From: Kocuria marina
GTDB lineage: Bacteria; Actinomycetota; Actinomycetes; Actinomycetales; Micrococcaceae
DNA length: 64,000 bases
Direction of reading: 5' to 3'
Assembly (NCBI RefSeq): GCF_000786655.1
Contig: NZ_JROM01000048.1
Span: 30,416-94,415, forward strand
Part shown: positions 61,028 to 64,000 of the stretch, piece by piece
Layout: every line of letters starts with the position of its first letter
Position numbering within the stretch: position 1 is the stretch's first letter
The notes under the pieces: generated by a model
What the model was told of the DNA's origin: nothing
The model's database searches: none
The model's input: the letters and a program-made list of their open reading frames with translations, nothing else
Made by a program: the position numbers and the translations under genes

Positions 61028-62796
61028 GGGAAAATGACATTACAGATATTGCAAAAGTAATAGCCGTTGGTCCTGACATTATTGAAGTGGAAGTCAGTTC
61101 AACAGAGGAGTACCAAAGCCGTGACGTGCAACTGGAAATAGGAAGCTACGTACAAATTTCCGATGACAACGATTCGTGCTTGGTCGCTATCATTCAAGGC
61201 TTCCGAGTTAAAGACTCCTTGACCCGTCAAGATGACGACGAACCCTCCTCGGTGAAATTCGTTCTGTCGCTCCAGCCTGTTGGTCGCATCGAAAATGAGT
61301 GCTTTAAACGTGGTGGCAAACAAATTACTATTCCCCCGCGACGAGTCGAGATAGCATCTAAAAGCCTTTTAGCAGATATTTACGCCGCGGTCGAACCCGA
61401 AAAGCGATTTTATTTTGGACGATTGATGCAAAACGAAAGCATCCCAGTACATCTGGACGGTGACAGCTTCTTCGGCAAACACATTGGCGTGGTCGGATCG
61501 ACGGGCTCGGGAAAGTCTTCGACAGTGGCTGCGATCCTTCAAGAGGGTATTCGTCCATCTACCGATCAATCGTCCAAAGGAAAACTAAACAATTCTCATG
61601 TGATAATTTTCGATTTGCACGGTGAGTATCGAAGTGCTTTTCCAGACGGCCGGGCGCTCGGTGTCGATAACATCAAGCTCCCATACTGGTTAATGAATTC
61701 CGAGGAACTCGAGGAGATGTTTATTGAAAGCAATGAACAAAACTCCCACAATCAGGTTTCTCAATTTCGAAACGCGGTGATCGAAAACAAGAAGAAGTAT
61801 GCAGGAACCAATGGGTCGAAGGTATCGTACGACTCGCCGATCTATTTTAGCTTAGAAGAAGTAATCAACTACCTCACTCACCTCAATACTGAAGTGGTCA
61901 GTAAAATTCCCGGCGACGGGAATCAACCTAAGTTTAAAGACGATTCAACCCTTGTAGATGATCGCTCTAAATACTATTTTGAAGCGCCAAGGGAGTTTGT
62001 CGAACAGAGCACTTCGAACGCCACTAAAGCATCAAACGGTCCTTTTAATGGGGAATTCAACCGATTTTTAATGAGGCTAGATGGTCGAAGAAATGACGAA
62101 CGTCTCGACTTTTTATTGGCTCCCCGGAACGGCGATAATCGCGAGTATAAGACAGAAGACTTAGACGAACTACTGTCGCAGTTCATGGGCTACGGTGACC
62201 CCAAAAGCAATGTGACAATCCTGGACTTGAGTGGTATTCCCTTTGAAGTCTTAAGTGTCGTAGTATCACTGATTACCCGGTTAATATTCACGTTTAACTT
62301 TCATTTCAAAAAACAACGCATCAGAGGCTCTCAAGAGCTGCCCTACTTGCTCGTTTACGAAGAAGCTCATAACTACATACCCCAAAGCGAAGGCGCAAAG
62401 TACGGCACCGTCAAACGCGCGATTGAGCGCATTGCCAAGGAGGGCAGGAAATACGGTATCTCTTTGATGATTGTAAGTCAAAGACCGTCAGAGATATCAG
62501 AAACTGTCTTTTCGCAGTGCAATAACTTCGTAGCGATGAGGTTGACAAACCCGGCTGATCAGCGGTACGTGAAGCGGCTGCTGCCCGATAACCTTGGTGC
62601 AATTACGGACGCACTTCCCTCTTTGGAACGACAGGAAGCGATCATTATTGGAGATGCTGTAGTCGTTCCTTCGATCATCAAAGTGAGTGACATTGAGAAC
62701 CTCCCGGATTCTCACGACATCAACTTCCGTACCGAGTGGAAGCAGGATTGGCTTGCAGTCGAGATTCCTGACGTTATTCGAGATTGGCAGGGTTAG
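61024..62796 (+). CDS. HerA-type hexameric ATPase/DNA translocase
   Basis: A 590-residue protein. The N-terminal HAS barrel (IIEVEVSSTEEYQSRDVQLE; GSYVQISDDNDSCLVAIIQG) is followed by the HerA/FtsK-like core. Walker A is HIGVVGSTGSGKSSTVAAIL and Walker B is YLLVYEEAHNYIPQSEGAKY. RKYGISLMIVSQRPSEISET carries the sensor region, and FSQCNNFVAMRLTNPADQRY follows. A ~200-residue insertion between Walker A and B is helical and unique to this subgroup. HerA ATPases paired with DUF4297 or SIR2 nucleases form giant anti-phage complexes. Its ATG overlaps the nuclease stop (ATGA). The gene is the most A+T-rich in the window. Confidence 0.93.
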   Translation: MRENDITDIAKVIAVGPDIIEVEVSSTEEYQSRDVQLEIGSYVQISDDNDSCLVAIIQGFRVKDSLTRQDDDEPSSVKFVLSLQPVGRIENECFKRGGKQITIPPRRVEIASKSLLADIYAAVEPEKRFYFGRLMQNESIPVHLDGDSFFGKHIGVVGSTGSGKSSTVAAILQEGIRPSTDQSSKGKLNNSHVIIFDLHGEYRSAFPDGRALGVDNIKLPYWLMNSEELEEMFIESNEQNSHNQVSQFRNAVIENKKKYAGTNGSKVSYDSPIYFSLEEVINYLTHLNTEVVSKIPGDGNQPKFKDDSTLVDDRSKYYFEAPREFVEQSTSNATKASNGPFNGEFNRFLMRLDGRRNDERLDFLLAPRNGDNREYKTEDLDELLSQFMGYGDPKSNVTILDLSGIPFEVLSVVVSLITRLIFTFNFHFKKQRIRGSQELPYLLVYEEAHNYIPQSEGAKYGTVKRAIERIAKEGRKYGISLMIVSQRPSEISETVFSQCNNFVAMRLTNPADQRYVKRLLPDNLGAITDALPSLERQEAIIIGDAVVVPSIIKVSDIENLPDSHDINFRTEWKQDWLAVEIPDVIRDWQG

Positions 62797-62820
62797 ATAA
62801 TACAGTCAGCAGAGCCCGCT

Positions 62821-63123
62821 CTACTTCATGCCCAAGAGGAACTTTCGCACCGTGTCGTAGCTACAACCCACACGCTTTGCGACGTCTCGAATCACGAGTC
62901 CCTGGGCACGCAGTCGCAGTACCTCACGCTCCTTCTCGGGCGTCAGGCCGCGTACCCGTGTTCTTACGCCCCGCTGCTCGAACAGTTGCAGGATCGAAGA
63001 GTGCGAGATGGCGTACTCGCGAGCCAACGCCGTGGTGGTCTCCCCCGCCGCGTACCACGCCACTATGGCGTTCAGCTGATCAGGGCCGAGACGCAGACTG
63101 AGAGCTCGTCGCGAGCCCTTCAT
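62821..63123 (-). CDS. Small protein with two helix-turn-helix motifs, recombinase-tail-like
   Basis: A 100-residue protein. The first HTH (LNAIVAWYAAGETTTALARE and YAISHSSILQLFEQRGV) and a second (TPEKEREVLRLRAQGLVIRD and VAKRVGCSYDTVRKFLLGMK) resemble the DNA-binding tails of serine recombinases or transposase helper proteins, but no catalytic domain precedes them. ATG 63123 is next to the ISL3-type remnant. Whether it is an independent gene, or a fragment left by an insertion, cannot be decided. It is convergent with herA. Confidence 0.6.
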   Translation of the reverse strand: MKGSRRALSLRLGPDQLNAIVAWYAAGETTTALAREYAISHSSILQLFEQRGVRTRVRGLTPEKEREVLRLRAQGLVIRDVAKRVGCSYDTVRKFLLGMK

Positions 63124-63154
63124 GGGGACGCCAGAGGGTAGAAAATCGGGCTCT

Positions 63155-63715
63155 TCAGGATCCAGGGTGTAGTCGCGGCCTGAACCCGCCGGTCTCCAGG
63201 AGCGATCTGGCGATGTAGTTGGTGAGGTTGCGGAACCCGAGCGCGGAGCCGCGCAGGTGTTCGAGCCGGCCGTTGATCGCCTCGGTCGGGCCGTTGGATG
63301 TACCAGGACGATCGAAGTAGGCCAGCACGTCGGTGGCCCGCTTGGTCAGGGTCCGGCCGAGCGTGATCACCTCGCTCAACGCACCCGGGACGCCGTGGCT
63401 CAGGGAGTGGATCAGCCGCTGCATCAGCGCTCGGCCTCGGGCCCGGTCGGGTTCTCGGTAGGCGGCGATCATCCTCTGGTAGATCCCCCAGGTGGCCTCG
63501 ACCTCGACGTGGGCGTCGGCCGTGAACAGCTTCTCCAGCCGGTCCCGCTGCTTGTCGGTGAGCAGGTCCGCTCCGGTGTGCAGGGTCCGGCGAGCCGAGT
63601 AGAGGGGATCGCCGGCCCGGCCGCGGTGGCCACGGGTGTCCTGCTGAACGCGGCGCCGGCACTGATCCAGGGCATCGCCGGCCAGGCGCACGACGTGGAA
63701 CCTGACTCGTGCCAC
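63155..63715 (-). pseudogene. ISL3-family transposase, 3' remnant
   Basis: The 186 residues match the C-terminal half of ISL3-type DDE transposases: RFHVVRLAGDALDQCRRRVQ, ATWGIYQRMIAAYREPDRAR and PGTSNGPTEAINGRLEHLRG (with the catalytic Glu). RGSALGFRNLTNYIARSLLE and TGGFRPRLHP follow. The N-terminal half with the zinc finger, HTH and first Asp is missing, since the next sequence at higher coordinates belongs to another IS. ggctcttcaggatcc near 63149-63163, after the stop, may be part of the terminal inverted repeat. Confidence 0.85.
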
Positions 63716-63810
63716 TTGAGAGCTCCTGGCTGACTTGGCCGGTGTTGTCGCTGGTCAGAGTCCTGTGGCGGGGGTCGGCGACACACTAATCGGGTGGGTA
63801 GGGTCGGACC

Positions 63811-64000
63811 GTGGTGTTCGTGCGTAAGGTCCGGACGGCGTCGGGGGCGACGGCGGTGCAGATCGCTGAGCGCCGGGGCGGGCGGGACAAAGTCCTCGAG
63901 CACCTGGGCTCAGCGCACACCGAGGCCGAGCTGACCGCGCTGTTGGAGGCCGCCCGGGTGAAGATGCACCCGGGTCAGGGCGAGCTCGACCTGAGCGCGG
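63811..64000 (+). CDS. IS1634-family transposase, N-terminal part (cut by window edge)
   Basis: From GTG 63811 the frame VVFVRKVRTASGATAVQIAE continues as RRGGRDKVLEHLGSAHTEAE and LTALLEAARVKM to the end of the window (63 codons). This is the typical beginning of IS1634/IS1549-like transposases in actinobacteria. The insertion of this element may have cut the ISL3 copy beside it. Confidence 0.8.
   Translation, partial: MVFVRKVRTASGATAVQIAERRGGRDKVLEHLGSAHTEAELTALLEAARVKMHPGQGELDLSA

Larger units (their letters stand above)
49895..64000. mobile_element. Genomic island at tRNA-Pro: recombinase, defence operon, IS remnants (right end not in window)
   Basis: Everything from the tRNA-Pro 3' end to the window edge looks acquired: a large serine recombinase next to the tRNA, an ImmA-like peptidase, a restriction-modification/HerA operon, and IS material. 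G+C content drops from the host level to visibly A+T-rich in the HerA part (long runs such as aaaatgcatataaatataag near 52272 and many A/T third positions after 59.8 kb). No repeat of the tRNA 3' end was found at the right side, so the right boundary is unknown. Confidence 0.8.

Noticed and set aside
62797..64000. Second copy of the tRNA-Pro 3' end as attR
   Set aside because: No match to the T-arm/acceptor sequence or to the dyad was found in this stretch on reading both strands.

Overview
The window is a G+C-rich actinobacterial chromosome segment, most likely Micrococcaceae (Kocuria-like). This is inferred from the 32-residue basic ribosomal protein bS22, the actinobacterial Flp/TAD secretion block in the Rv3660c-Rv3654c order, a GlxR/Crp regulator next to a MarP-type protease, a topoisomerase I with a Lys/Ala/Thr-rich tail, frequent GTG/TTG starts, and dense ATGA/GTGA overlaps between genes. 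No species call can be made from the sequence alone.

Bases 1 to about 49.9 kb are ordinary core chromosome. In order: a histidine phosphatase, a glutaredoxin-like protein and bS22 (1-1.2 kb); a FadR/GntR regulator with NADP-glutamate dehydrogenase (1.3-3.6 kb); an ArsR regulator with a long acidic tail and an AcuC deacetylase (3.6-6.0 kb); a KtrB/KtrA potassium uptake pair (6.1-8.2 kb); a glutamate-cysteine-ligase-like enzyme and ProC (8.3-10.3 kb); an intergenic patch with long palindromic repeats around a small membrane protein (10.4-11.0 kb); a TIM-barrel isomerase, Ppx/GppA and TopA (11.0-15.9 kb); two flavin-binding split-barrel proteins flanking a methyltransferase (16.0-18.8 kb); an MrfA-like helicase (19.1-21.4 kb); the seven-gene TAD locus (21.5-27.1 kb); a Pth2-type peptidyl-tRNA hydrolase (28 kb); a 2-oxoacid dehydrogenase operon in which both E1 genes are frameshifted (28.8-32.5 kb); a family-A polymerase (32.6-34.4 kb); NUDIX and Nth (34.5-36.2 kb); AcsA, AroQ and a signal-less OpuAC protein (36.3-39.8 kb); MarP and Crp (39.8-42.0 kb); NUDIX, RidA and a DUF4177-like protein (42.0-43.6 kb); then a class A PBP, a metallophosphoesterase and a large FAD/Fe-S oxidoreductase (43.8-49.7 kb).

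At 49.8 kb a tRNA-Pro(CGG) gene marks the left edge of a genomic island. A large serine recombinase runs towards the tRNA and its reading frame continues without a stop antisense through it. A 38-bp dyad immediately downstream of the tRNA is a candidate attachment site. Behind it are an ImmA/IrrE-type metallopeptidase and, divergently, a six-gene chain in which every junction overlaps: hsdM-hsdS-hsdR-YgjP-like peptidase-DUF4297-like nuclease-HerA ATPase (52.3-62.8 kb). This looks like a type I restriction-modification system fused in transcription to a HerA/DUF4297 anti-phage module, and is the most interesting locus here. The base composition falls in steps along the operon and the last two genes are clearly A+T-rich, so the modules probably have separate origins. 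The right part of the window (62.8-64 kb) holds a small HTH protein, the 3' remnant of an ISL3-type transposase and the start of an IS1634-type transposase. The right end of the island lies outside the window or has been lost.

Themes that link genes: a Crp/GlxR regulator is encoded here, and a good Crp-type operator lies in front of the 2-oxoacid dehydrogenase operon. Carbon and acetyl-CoA genes (acsA, acuC, the E1/E2 operon, the D-2-hydroxyacid oxidoreductase) are spread through the window. The double frameshift suggests that the E1/E2 complex is non-functional in this strain, unless the sequence is in error.
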